DNA from: an uncultured Acetatifactor sp. | Lineage (GTDB): Bacteria; Bacillota; Clostridia; Lachnospirales; Lachnospiraceae | DNA length: 28,682 nucleotides | NCBI GenBank assembly: GCA_910586435.1 | Contig: CAJUGT010000038.1 | Location: 1 to 28,682 of the forward strand | Direction of reading: 5' to 3' | In this document: piece after piece, positions 7,470-15,789 of the stretch | Layout of the letters: every line of letters begins with the position of its first letter | How positions within the stretch are numbered: position 1 is the first letter of the stretch | Translations under genes and position numbers: made by a program | Notes under the pieces: generated by a model | The model's database searches: none | Told to the model about the DNA's origin: nothing | Seen by the model: only the letters and a program-made list of their open reading frames with translations

Positions 7470-10157
7470 TCACATTTGATGTATAAGATCTGAAAGCCTT
7501 TTCAGGAGCATGGCATCCGATTCCTGACGGCGGATAAAGGAACTGTCAACTCCGTTCCTGCGGATTCTGTCCATCCACAATAAAGCCGCCTCCCTGGCAA
7601 TGCCCTGTTCCAGCATTCCGTAATAAATGTATGCCAGCTCATTGGATACATTTGTGTTGAAAACCGCAGGATCGTCCGAATTTACACATACCAATACATT
7701 CTGTACATCGTTTGGCCTGTTCATTTGATATAGCTGATTCTCTTCCAGAACATCCAAATCCCCAATGGCCGTGTTGGAAGAGGGGTTCACTTCTATCACA
7801 ATTCCCTTCTTTCCCAGCTTCTCTTTGAGTATCTTCTGAAGTTCTTCTATCATCAGCAAATCCTGTTCCGTGACTTCATAATGAATGGGTTCCTCCATTC
7901 TCCTGACAAACCTTTTGCAATGCCTTGCGGCCACAAAGAGATCTGCGTCCCAGGAAATTTTCTTTCCCTCCTGTAATTTTTTACAGAGATTTTCTCTGAT
8001 ATATTCATATTTCTCCTCTAGGGCATCTGTGACCATAGTACCTTGAAACAGCCCATGGTACCCTGCGATAAGCGTCTCTACTGGAAGCCCCGGTGTGCCG
8101 TAAATCTTCTCGGCAAAATATAGAATGCGCTGCTCCATATAAGCCAGCACCGCCGCCTGAAAATCGCTGTAATTTCTGCTCAGGGTATCATATGCCCAGA
8201 GATAGTTCTCCAATGCCTCCATCTGAGGTATGATGACCACAGGGTTTTGCTTCCTCCATTCCCTGGCTCGAATTCCCAAAGCGATTCCATGCCCAATTCT
8301 GTCCCCCGCATGGAACTTCAGGTATTCCACCGCTTCGTCCATTCTTCTCAGCCCGGACAAAATGTGCCTGAAATCTTCCCCGGCATGGAAGGTAAAACCA
8401 AGACTCTGTATGTATTCCCCAAAACTGCCGCTTTTGCCCACCCGCTCAACACTGCTGTCCCTGGCCCTTTCATAAATGGGAGCGAATACCCAGACGGGCG
8501 TGGAATTTTCCAGACTGGCCGCATCAATTCCCACCAGATACCTGCTCATTTCACTGTGTTCCGACCTAAGCCGAATAAAGGCGTCAATTTGTTTCTCATA
8601 TGCTTTCTGCAATCTTCCAAATTGCAGATAAGAGCAGTTTTGATGGGCATTTTGAATACATTTTTCACACCCCTGCGCATCCGGCCGCTTTAGGAAATGA
8701 ATCACCAGCCCCACCTGGGGTATGCGGCGGTATGGCACAGTTTCCGTCCCATCATAATAATCCTCCCGCAGAATCTTTTGATACGCTTTCAGAAAGGACA
8801 GTACATCTTTCTTAAAGCGGCTGTATGTATCAGGCATGGAGGTCCGAAATTCCACCTTGCGCAAATCAGGATTCTGTAATTGCTCCCTGATGGCATTCTC
8901 CCAGAAGTTACTGGTATTGATATGGTTCAACGTGGAATTTACATTGTAATGAGCCTGCTGAAAGTAATCCAGACCCTTAATGGTCTTCTGTTGTACACTC
9001 ACATGGAACAAATACCCTCTGATACGGAGATATTGCATAAAACATTGTTTATGTTCCAGAAGAGAGGCAGAATTAAGAAAATAGCTCAGAGCATAATATA
9101 AAAAAACATTTTCATCAAAGGTATGGAGCTGTGTATTTTCCCTTAGGACTTTTGTACAAAACCGCCCTTCCAAAGCTTCTTCCGGCAGAATCTCCGCCAG
9201 GCTTTCCCACAGCCCTATATAATAGGCAATAATATCCCTTTCCTCTTTCTCCCGGAAATTTTCTTTGTAGAATGACTCAAAAGGCATTCCTTTGCGGAAC
9301 TTTTCCGCCAGCTGCCCAACGCTCTCAAGTCCTGTCCCATTTTTCTGGTCATCTTCCTCATCCTCCGGCTCCACCCTGTCCGGGGAAAAATGTAAAACCA
9401 GCCATGCCCTTACAATTCCGCATCCCAATATATAAAAAAGCATTTCTTTATTTTCATCTCTGGTTCCGCTTACGAATTCTTTGTCCAGAAATCCCTTCCC
9501 TTTCCGGGCGGTAAGGGGTTCCATAAGAGAATCCCAAATGCTGGAAAAGGTTCTTGACACCCCTTTATGGAGATGATTCTCCGCCACCCCCTGTTGCAGA
9601 ATCCGGGACAGCTGCTGATCCGCTATCTCTATATTCCCATAGAAATCATCCAGGCATGACGCATCCTGTTCCCTCTGATTTATAATCATATAGACTATGG
9701 CAATGACATCCATGGGCATATGGCAGCTTATGCTATGAAACAGGTTCACCTTGTTCCCACCTGCAAAACCGCCAAACACAGCCTCATCATCTTCGTTTTT
9801 CCAATATTTAAAAACGATTCTGCCATCCCTGTGGGAAATCAGGGTTTTTGCCATTTTCCGCATAGTCCATTCATACAATTCCAGGCTATCCTTATAGTTT
9901 TCCGCATGATACAGGAAGCATTTTTCCAGGTACAGATAGATTTCATCATAGGAGTAAATAGTATAATTTTTTCGTATGTATCCAATCAGCTCCCTTTTTA
10001 ATCCCTCCTGTATCTTTTTCAGATTTTGTCCTTCCCCTCTGCTCTGTAACTCCGCAATGTATTCCCCGATACCATCTCTTTGAAACGCCTCTCTGGTGGT
10101 AAAAGGATAACAGAGTACCCCCAGAAAGCGGTTAATGGAATCATTGAGCATTGTCAT
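7470..10157 (-). CDS. rdrB: RADAR adenosine deaminase RdrB
   Basis: An 895-aa adenosine-deaminase-fold enzyme with the expected metal and catalytic motifs in order: HLHKG (195-199), FHAGED near 590, RIGHG near 620, EVNPSSN near 792 and NSDDPAVF near 826. Ordinary adenosine deaminases are about 350 aa. The large size, plus the P-loop ATPase directly upstream, identifies RdrB of the RADAR phage-defence system. Published work on RADAR reports infection-triggered deamination of adenosine in RNA and/or of ATP and dATP by a giant RdrA-RdrB assembly. All metal-ligand positions look intact, so the enzyme should be active. The gene lies 17 bp after rdrA. The first ATG has AAGGGG almost touching it; the third codon, also ATG, is better spaced and may be the real start (10151). 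No rdrC or rdrD accessory gene is seen. Confidence 0.93.
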   Translation of the reverse strand: MTMLNDSINRFLGVLCYPFTTREAFQRDGIGEYIAELQSRGEGQNLKKIQEGLKRELIGYIRKNYTIYSYDEIYLYLEKCFLYHAENYKDSLELYEWTMRKMAKTLISHRDGRIVFKYWKNEDDEAVFGGFAGGNKVNLFHSISCHMPMDVIAIVYMIINQREQDASCLDDFYGNIEIADQQLSRILQQGVAENHLHKGVSRTFSSIWDSLMEPLTARKGKGFLDKEFVSGTRDENKEMLFYILGCGIVRAWLVLHFSPDRVEPEDEEDDQKNGTGLESVGQLAEKFRKGMPFESFYKENFREKEERDIIAYYIGLWESLAEILPEEALEGRFCTKVLRENTQLHTFDENVFLYYALSYFLNSASLLEHKQCFMQYLRIRGYLFHVSVQQKTIKGLDYFQQAHYNVNSTLNHINTSNFWENAIREQLQNPDLRKVEFRTSMPDTYSRFKKDVLSFLKAYQKILREDYYDGTETVPYRRIPQVGLVIHFLKRPDAQGCEKCIQNAHQNCSYLQFGRLQKAYEKQIDAFIRLRSEHSEMSRYLVGIDAASLENSTPVWVFAPIYERARDSSVERVGKSGSFGEYIQSLGFTFHAGEDFRHILSGLRRMDEAVEYLKFHAGDRIGHGIALGIRAREWRKQNPVVIIPQMEALENYLWAYDTLSRNYSDFQAAVLAYMEQRILYFAEKIYGTPGLPVETLIAGYHGLFQGTMVTDALEEKYEYIRENLCKKLQEGKKISWDADLFVAARHCKRFVRRMEEPIHYEVTEQDLLMIEELQKILKEKLGKKGIVIEVNPSSNTAIGDLDVLEENQLYQMNRPNDVQNVLVCVNSDDPAVFNTNVSNELAYIYYGMLEQGIAREAALLWMDRIRRNGVDSSFIRRQESDAMLLKRLSDLIHQM

Positions 10158-10174
10158 TCCCCTTTCTGTCTGGT

Positions 10175-13135
10175 TCAGTTATCAAATAACTGATTGAATT
10201 CCTCTGCGTCCACCGGCTTTTCTTCCTTTTCATCCAAGCCCTTATTCAGCCTGTCCATAAATGTACTCTGAACCTGTTTGTAGGCAGTTCTGTGGGCTTC
10301 GGAGACACCTTCCGCAACCTCCTGCAGCAGCTCTGCGTATTCCATGCCCTCCCCTGCGTACTCTGTGGCCATTTTGTACCTGTAACAGCACTGGAGAAGG
10401 AATTTAAAATATGAAAACTTCCCTTCCTGCTCCCAGCCGCCGTCCGGCATTATATGCGCTTCCCATAAATCCCTCTCCAAAACCCAGGCGTCGTACTGGC
10501 CGTATCTGACCCTGTTATTAGTTGCAAGAGCGTGTAATATACCTATAATTTTACGACAGTTCAAAAACAATATTCCTTTCTTGAAAGATTCACCATTACC
10601 TCCCTCATTCAAAACACCCAAAATCTCTGTTTTTGCCTCTGACGCCTTGGTTACACTGACCCCATCATACGCATTCAAAAACTTCTTCCAATCCTCCTCT
10701 GCCCCCTGTGTATCCACAATCCAGCCGCAATACGAGTTTTCGTTATTCGCCGTATACTCCTGGATAATATTTCCAAGATGACTTTGTAACTCTTTATTCA
10801 GATACGAAATTGCCGCTTCCGCCATTTCTTCCTTCCAGAGATTTTCTTTATGAATAGCACGCAGGAGCGCAATCTTTCTCATAAATTTATCCTTGTCTGT
10901 CCTGGAGGTTTTTTCATCCGTTCTCCAGGCCTTTTCAAAGTCCACTTCCTCCCAGTCTTTCCCTTTTTCATTTTCTATTTCCTGTTTTAACAACCTTGCC
11001 ATCGCGTTCTGCAATATCCTTCTGGCATACTCCCCGTAATGCATATTTCCTATTTTTGCGCATGCCTCCTGGCAATCCCTGTCAAACATACGCAGTACAA
11101 CATTCTGTTCTTTGTTCCTTGACATCATGCTCAGGAAATAATCCAATTCTTCTTTAAATTCGTAATAGTACTCCCCTGCTTTTTTCCAAACGATTTCTTT
11201 TTTATCCCCTTCCTCTTTATCTGCTCCCGCAATATTTACTTCCGCCACGGACTTAAGCGCTTTCCAGAAAGCGCTTAAGATGTCTTGGTCTGTCTCCACA
11301 GTCATGGCACTGTTTTTTAGGTCATTCTGTGATTTTTCTTGCAGATACAAAGGCAATATCCTATCCACAGGAAGGTTTTTATAATAGGCCAGATTAATCA
11401 CCAATTCCCCTTTTGTCAAAAAGCTGTTGTTGATATTCGCCAATTCTTTTATACCCTTTTTCAGCCCATCCTTCCTGAGATTCCCATATCCCTTCATGTC
11501 CATCACCTTCTCCGCAATGACAGGATAGCAGAACAAATCCCACAGGGCTTCCTTTTTCATGTTCTGATAGCTTTCGTCCCCTTTTACTACTGCTGAATAT
11601 TCTGTCTCATACAGAATTCTCGCCCCAAAGTCCACCAGTACAAACAAAGCAAACCTTTCCAGAGGGTTAAATCTTTCTATTATAATATCTTCACCCTTGG
11701 ACTCTTTGCTCTGCGTTTTCACAGTTTCATAAATAATCCCATAAGCATTATCAAAATAAACCTTGCTGGACTCTGCCGTGGCACCCACGGTAATCATTCT
11801 GGTCTGAATCTCATTCCTGTATTGATTGTAGATTTGTTTGGAAGCGACGATGGTGTCCAGAAGACGCTTTTTCTCTTCCAGATACTCCTTTTTCGTTTCG
11901 CTCTTTTGCTCCATTTCCCGGCTCTGCGCTATCTCGCCCAGAACATTGTATACATTGTTCAAGCCCCTGGATGTATTGTCAAATAAATGATATGTATACG
12001 GAATAGCGCCGTCCTTCCCTGATTCCCCATACCGGAAAAAAGCCGGATCCACCCACCCCGTTAATGCCCCTTCCAGGAGTTTGGCAAGATTGGTTTCTTC
12101 TCCCTCCTTTTCAGGATTTCTAATACAATACTTTCCCCGCTCCTCCAGGGACCATTCCTTGATATTATGCCTGAATACGGGCGGGAGTATCTTCTTCAAA
12201 TATTCATAGGCCAATTGTCTCTTGCTTTCCAGAAGGGATTTCTCCCCTGCCCCTTTTGTCAGGATGGTTTGTTCCAAAAGGCTGCCCTGCAGGGACTTTT
12301 CCTGCCTGAGAAATTCCAGTGTCAACGCCTCCTCAAAGGTCTCCAAATCCCCGGAGATAAAGGTCACGATATTCTTATTGGCCAGATAGGATAGAAGCGT
12401 TTTTACCACATCCATACATCGCCAGGTACTCAAATCAATGTCATCTATAAAAAGAACCAGAAGTCCCCCATTCCCCTTTTCCGATTCTGTCAGCTTCTCC
12501 ACTAGCGTATGGAATTGCCGGATAAATTCGTTGTCGGAATTAAAGATTTTGGCAGAACCATTCACATAATCGCTTTCCGTGGTGTACTGCCCGATGAGAA
12601 TATCACGATATTCTTTCTGAATATAGGTATACTGCTTCAGCACATTATGACAGATTGTCTGAAGCTCATTTTCCTTGATGCAGTATGGATCTCTCTTCTC
12701 CTGATTCTTTTCCTTTTTCACACGCTTATCTACAATGTCCTTAAGCATTCCGAGAATTGACGCCATAAGAGTGCCTGAGTCAGACATATTCTCAGGGACA
12801 ATGATGGGCAATATAATATCCCGAGAACTGTTTTCCATTTCATAACCTTTATTCCGCCCGCTATTTTCCCCGCCGTTACCGTCATCCTTCCCGCCCCCAT
12901 CCTCTATGAGGCGGTTACGCACAGTTTTTAAAAGAGAGGTTTTGCCGGCCCCTCTGACACCAATAATGCCGATATTGTTGGTCTTCTGGTCATTGCCGCT
13001 TATCTGCGCTTTCTCCCTGCGAAAATTGTCCAGCTGGTCATATATCTGTTCATAGGTGGGCAGAATCAATTTCGCCTCCTCTTTGGTCAGACACCTGGCC
13101 CCTATCTTATGATTTGGTACCTTACTGTCACTCAT
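10175..13135 (-). CDS. rdrA: RADAR P-loop ATPase RdrA
   Basis: A 986-aa P-loop ATPase. Walker A is GVRGAGKTS (59-67) and Walker B is LLVLFIDDIDLS (226-237), followed by FISGD about 30 residues later. A long helical C-terminal region of about 650 residues follows. In RADAR, RdrA is the AAA/KAP-type partner that is thought to sense infection and stimulate or feed RdrB. Size, order (rdrA then rdrB) and tight spacing all fit. A Gly/Asn/Asp-rich low-complexity insert lies at about 80-98 between Walker A and the next strand. The start ATG is preceded by AATAGGAG with a 10-nt gap, the 3' end of the structured leader upstream. This is the first gene of the island. Confidence 0.92.
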   Translation of the reverse strand: MSDSKVPNHKIGARCLTKEEAKLILPTYEQIYDQLDNFRREKAQISGNDQKTNNIGIIGVRGAGKTSLLKTVRNRLIEDGGGKDDGNGGENSGRNKGYEMENSSRDIILPIIVPENMSDSGTLMASILGMLKDIVDKRVKKEKNQEKRDPYCIKENELQTICHNVLKQYTYIQKEYRDILIGQYTTESDYVNGSAKIFNSDNEFIRQFHTLVEKLTESEKGNGGLLVLFIDDIDLSTWRCMDVVKTLLSYLANKNIVTFISGDLETFEEALTLEFLRQEKSLQGSLLEQTILTKGAGEKSLLESKRQLAYEYLKKILPPVFRHNIKEWSLEERGKYCIRNPEKEGEETNLAKLLEGALTGWVDPAFFRYGESGKDGAIPYTYHLFDNTSRGLNNVYNVLGEIAQSREMEQKSETKKEYLEEKKRLLDTIVASKQIYNQYRNEIQTRMITVGATAESSKVYFDNAYGIIYETVKTQSKESKGEDIIIERFNPLERFALFVLVDFGARILYETEYSAVVKGDESYQNMKKEALWDLFCYPVIAEKVMDMKGYGNLRKDGLKKGIKELANINNSFLTKGELVINLAYYKNLPVDRILPLYLQEKSQNDLKNSAMTVETDQDILSAFWKALKSVAEVNIAGADKEEGDKKEIVWKKAGEYYYEFKEELDYFLSMMSRNKEQNVVLRMFDRDCQEACAKIGNMHYGEYARRILQNAMARLLKQEIENEKGKDWEEVDFEKAWRTDEKTSRTDKDKFMRKIALLRAIHKENLWKEEMAEAAISYLNKELQSHLGNIIQEYTANNENSYCGWIVDTQGAEEDWKKFLNAYDGVSVTKASEAKTEILGVLNEGGNGESFKKGILFLNCRKIIGILHALATNNRVRYGQYDAWVLERDLWEAHIMPDGGWEQEGKFSYFKFLLQCCYRYKMATEYAGEGMEYAELLQEVAEGVSEAHRTAYKQVQSTFMDRLNKGLDEKEEKPVDAEEFNQLFDN

Positions 13136-13179
13136 CCTATTTGTTCTCCTATTTTAAGTCGCTGCCAGACGGCACTAAA

Positions 13180-13291
13180 AGGTGAGGTTCCTTCGGCGCA
13201 CGCATGGGAGCAAATTTCATTCGTAAGTAATCAGCAGACACTAAGTAGTGTCTCATGAAATTTGCTCTCGTGCGCCTTCACAACCTCACCT
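13180..13291 (-). ncRNA. Long structured hairpin in the rdrA leader
   Basis: Four nested stems form a 112-nt near-perfect hairpin: AGGTGAGGTT (13180-13189) with 13282-13291, GGCGCACG (13195-13202) with 13269-13276, GAGCAAATTTCAT (13208-13220) with 13255-13267, and GACACT (13237-13242) with AGTGTC (13247-13252) around an AAGT loop. A small second hairpin (TGCC/GGCA with a 4-nt loop, about 13163-13174) and the SD sequence separate it from rdrA. The stem is far too long for a simple operator. It could be a regulatory leader RNA, an infection sensor, or an inserted miniature element. Confidence 0.7.
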
Positions 13292-13514
13292 GTCCAGTAA
13301 TTAATGGCTTGACATTTCTTAGCTGTACTATTCCAGTGCCATTTCCGCTGGATAGTTCTTCGCCGAACCATCCAATCTGTCTGTACTCTTCAGTTTCCAG
13401 GAATCTTCCAGTCCGAAACTGTTTTATTTTATATTCCCATAAACGGGAATTTGTTTCAGCCTTCTCGCCACTGCTCTCATTTCTTTGTCTATTTATTTTA
13501 TCATATACAACCAT
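13278..13514 (-). other. Uncertain 78-aa reading frame in the rdrA leader
   Basis: An open frame of 78 codons covers the upstream part of the rdrA leader and runs through box copy 2, where it reads VQLRNVKP. Its putative ATG lies inside the predicted RADAR promoter and lacks a clear SD. It is therefore more likely a chance or remnant frame than a gene. I do not recognise the product. Confidence 0.2.
13303..13325 (-). repeat. Dispersed box, copy 2 (rdrA side of island)
   Basis: Identical over 23 bp to positions 52-74 and in the same orientation. Here the box precedes the long hairpin and the AATAGGAG SD of rdrA, the same order as in the leaders at 15622 and 22905. It lies about 170 bp upstream of the rdrA start codon. 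Confidence 0.8.
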
Positions 13515-13528
13515 TTTTTTCTACTCAA
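13500..13528 (-). promoter_or_regulatory. Predicted sigma-A promoter of the RADAR operon
   Basis: On the minus strand TTGAGT (13528-13523) and TATGAT (13505-13500) are separated by 17 bp, in an AT-rich stretch. It would give rdrA a 5' leader of about 360 nt containing box copy 2 and both hairpins, which is long for a simple operon and suggests leader-mediated control. Confidence 0.5.
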
Positions 13529-13591
13529 AAATGATATATTTATGGGGGCCTGGGGGGGCAAGTTGCGGAACTAAATTAGAGGGATAATTCT

Positions 13592-14185
13592 ATGAAACTA
13601 TTGATAATAAGGCATGGGGAAAGTGAAGCTGATATTTTAGATGTTCATGAGGGCAGAGCTGATTTTGAACTGACTGAACGGGGGCATCGTCAGGCGGAAG
13701 CTATGAGCGAATATGTAAGTCAGAATTATCAGATTGTAAAGATTTATCACAGTACTCTGAAAAGAGCTGCCCAAACTGCCGCTCATCTGGCTCAAATAAC
13801 TCAAATACCTTTGATTCCCCATGAGTATTTAATGGAATTTAACAATGGACTCATTGCAGGTTTAAAACACAGTATTGCCATGGAAAAATATCCGCATGTA
13901 AAAGTACCCTTGCATTCCTCTGTATATGAACAGGAAAGCATGCTTACATTCAGATATAGGGCAGAATATATGCTGTCAAAGCTGATAGCTGAAAATGCCC
14001 CTGACAGCACCATAGCAGTCGTCACCCATGGCGGCCTGATTAATCAGCTCTATCGTGCGTTCTTCAGATTGCCCCTGGATTCAGAATATGTATTCCGGAC
14101 AGGCGACACAGGAATTCATGAATGGATTATGGAGGGAAATTCTCGCATTTTGGTAAGAGCAAATTATATTCCCCATAACTTATAG
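13592..14185 (+). CDS. Histidine phosphatase family protein
   Basis: A 197-aa member of the phosphoglycerate-mutase-like histidine phosphatase superfamily. The catalytic RHGES motif is at residues 7-11 with a TERGHRQA element downstream, and the second catalytic histidine is in VVTHGG near 147-152. Such enzymes remove phosphate from small metabolites or phosphoproteins through a phosphohistidine intermediate; the substrate cannot be read from sequence. GAGGG lies 8 nt before the ATG. It is divergent from rdrA, which puts it outside the minus-strand island. The 25 bases before its SD (13559-13583) resemble a shortened form of the dispersed leader's 3' end. It is probably housekeeping rather than part of the defence operon. 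Confidence 0.88.
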   Translation: MKLLIIRHGESEADILDVHEGRADFELTERGHRQAEAMSEYVSQNYQIVKIYHSTLKRAAQTAAHLAQITQIPLIPHEYLMEFNNGLIAGLKHSIAMEKYPHVKVPLHSSVYEQESMLTFRYRAEYMLSKLIAENAPDSTIAVVTHGGLINQLYRAFFRLPLDSEYVFRTGDTGIHEWIMEGNSRILVRANYIPHNL

Positions 14186-14270
14186 AGGTCATCCCAGTCA
14201 ATCCCTTATAGTTCAGAGTATTTTGCCCTTCAAGCTCCCGATTTTCAAGTGTTTGCCCTCGTTTTCACCC

Positions 14271-14306
14271 CTGCTGCCAGACAAGGGCACATTTGATGCC
14301 CAGCAG
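14271..14306 (+). terminator. Possible weak terminator hairpin after the phosphatase
   Basis: CTGCT (14271-14275) pairs with AGCAG (14302-14306) and GGGCA (14285-14289) with TGCCC (14297-14301) around CATTTGA. The bases CTTTTCTT follow a few positions later. The stem is interrupted, so termination is uncertain. The rest of 14186-14333 shows no gene. Confidence 0.35.
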
Positions 14307-14333
14307 CTGAACTTTTCTTAATCTTCGGTTGTC

Positions 14334-14594
14334 CTACATGGTTCTGTTTAAATGCCAGAGTCTCACAATAAACACAATTTGTCCCATAACATATGCTCCC
14401 ATGATTGTAAAACAAGATACCACCGTCATATATCCTGTGAAAATCAAAGCAAAAATAGATACCCCCATGGCAAAGCTCATCACTTTAAAACCGCTGGCCA
14501 TAGCCGCATTGCTAAGGGCTATGTTTCTTTCGTCACTCTCTTCAATTTCCACTTCCCTGGACTTTCTGATGAAATCACATATTCCTGCCATCAC
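14334..14594 (-). CDS. Small two-helix membrane protein, possibly truncated
   Basis: An 86-aa protein with a charged N terminus (REVEIEESDERN) and two hydrophobic segments, about residues 33-55 (MSFAMGVSIFALIFTGYM) and 58-77. The DERN-then-helices layout resembles the C-terminal part of DUF2178-like small integral membrane proteins of Firmicutes. The apparent start is GTG or the next ATG, with no SD upstream and a TGA four codons before the GTG. The 5' part may be lost. Function unknown. Confidence 0.5.
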   Translation of the reverse strand: MMAGICDFIRKSREVEIEESDERNIALSNAAMASGFKVMSFAMGVSIFALIFTGYMTVVSCFTIMGAYVMGQIVFIVRLWHLNRTM

Positions 14595-14662
14595 AAATAA
14601 AATTCAAATCAACTGTTACATAATCTCACATATCTGGAGATTTCTTCAAGAATAACACCTGC

Positions 14663-14691
14663 TTTACATTTTCGCTCTATGGATATATTAT
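14663..14691 (+). promoter_or_regulatory. Predicted promoter of the sigma factor gene
   Basis: TTTACA (14663-14668) and TATTAT (14686-14691) have a 17-bp spacer, a fair sigma-A promoter about 75 bp before the sigma gene. Between it and the gene, TTGTCAC at 14715 followed about 16 bp later by TGTCTAA resembles an ECF-type promoter, so autoregulation is possible but unproven. Confidence 0.45.
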
Positions 14692-14764
14692 AATCTTACA
14701 AATATGAAAAAAACTTGTCACACTGCCGTCCGAACATTGTCTAATATAACAGGAGGTAAAATCT

Positions 14765-15616
14765 ATGAATAACAAAACAAACGAAGAATTACAGGCTTTG
14801 ATCGCCAAAGCTACCGAAGGGGATAAAAAGGCCCTTGAATCAGTCGTTGCAAGTGTACAGGACATTGTATTCAATCTGTCTCTGCGGATGCTGGGCACAT
14901 TCGCTGACGCAGAGGACGCCACACAGGATATACTGTTGAAGGTAATTACACATCTATCCTCTTTCAGAGGTGAGAGCGCATTCACAACATGGGTATTTCG
15001 TATTGCAGCAAATCATTTGAAAAATTACAAGAAACATATGTTTGCCCATCACCCACTGAGCTTTGAGTTTTATGGAGACGACATAGAAAACGCCAAAATA
15101 CAGGATATACCGGATTTAACGCAGAATGTGGAAAAGGATGTTCTGGCAGAAGAACTGAAAATGTCCTGCACTAACGTAATGCTGCAATGCCTTGATATGG
15201 AAAGCAGGTGCATCTTCATATTGGGTACCATGTTTAAAATTGACAGCCGCATTGCGGGAGAAATTCTGGGAATAACCCCGGACGCATATCGCCAAAAGCT
15301 TTCCCGCACACGAAAGAAAATGGCAGAGTTTCTTGCGCAGTATTGTGGGGAATATGGTCACGGCAGATGTAAATGCAAAGAACGATTGAATTACGCAATC
15401 CAGACCCATAGGCTTAATCCGCCGCAGCTGGATTATATGACGGCCACGGAAATACCCCTTAAGACCATGTATGATGTAAAAAACGCAATGGAAGATATTG
15501 ACGATTTATCTCAGGATTTCTCATTCTGCAAACCTTACCGCTCCCCGGAACGCACCAGGCAGCTGATACAGGAATTTTTAGACTCCACACAACTATCCAT
15601 TGTCCAGAATTCATAA
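14765..15616 (+). CDS. ECF-like sigma-70 family RNA polymerase sigma factor
   Basis: A 283-aa sigma factor. Region 2 (about residues 25-95) contains the core-binding helix DAEDATQDILLKVITHLSSF and the -10 recognition part AFTTWVFRIAANHLKNY. Region 4 (about 130-190) ends in a helix-turn-helix, GEILGITPDAYRQKLSRTRKKM. ECF factors are normally about 170-200 aa. Here ~90 extra residues follow, opening with GRCKCKER, which could be a metal- or redox-sensing or anti-sigma-independent control module. A strong AGGAGG stands 8 nt before the ATG. No anti-sigma gene is adjacent. The next feature is box copy 3, eight bases past the stop, so the DUF2461 gene may be cotranscribed or separately controlled. 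Target genes unknown. Confidence 0.88.
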   Translation: MNNKTNEELQALIAKATEGDKKALESVVASVQDIVFNLSLRMLGTFADAEDATQDILLKVITHLSSFRGESAFTTWVFRIAANHLKNYKKHMFAHHPLSFEFYGDDIENAKIQDIPDLTQNVEKDVLAEELKMSCTNVMLQCLDMESRCIFILGTMFKIDSRIAGEILGITPDAYRQKLSRTRKKMAEFLAQYCGEYGHGRCKCKERLNYAIQTHRLNPPQLDYMTATEIPLKTMYDVKNAMEDIDDLSQDFSFCKPYRSPERTRQLIQEFLDSTQLSIVQNS

Positions 15617-15621
15617 ATGAT

Positions 15622-15638
15622 AGCTAAGAAATGTCAAG
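15622..15638 (+). repeat. Dispersed box, copy 3
   Basis: AGCTAAGAAATGTCAAG, identical to the core of copies 1, 2 and 5. It is followed by GAGGAAATTTAAAA and the structured leader of the DUF2461 gene. Confidence 0.8.
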
Positions 15639-15654
15639 AGGAAATTTAAAAACA

Positions 15655-15779
15655 GTCTCTGAACGGAGGTGCCCGGAAGGGTTTTCAGACGCAAAAGCGG
15701 CTGAATAACCCTTCCCTAGTTGGGGCACCGAAGTGCAGAGACCGGCACAAGTTCCCGCAAGCGGGAACTGAAATAGGAG
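15655..15779 (+). ncRNA. Structured leader RNA before the DUF2461 gene
   Basis: Nested stems fold the whole stretch: GTCTCTG (15655-15661) with CAGAGAC (15736-15742), GGTGCCC (15668-15674) with GGGCACC (15723-15729), GGAAGGGTT (15675-15683) with AACCCTTCC (15707-15715), and an inner TTCAG/CTGAA plus CGC/GCG stem with an AAAA loop. A separate hairpin, AGTTCCCG/CGGGAACT with loop CAAG (15750-15769), abuts the SD AATAGGAG. The 3' 69 nt match 22967-23035 at 64 positions. I do not recognise it as a known riboswitch class. It is probably a regulatory leader or the remains of a small mobile element. Confidence 0.7.
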
Positions 15780-15789
15780 AAAAAATATA

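Noticed and set aside
15655..15779. Assigning the leader to a known riboswitch class (T-box, SAM, cobalamin, guanidine, fluoride)
   Set aside because: None of the class-defining conserved motifs I know is present, and the downstream genes give no metabolic theme.
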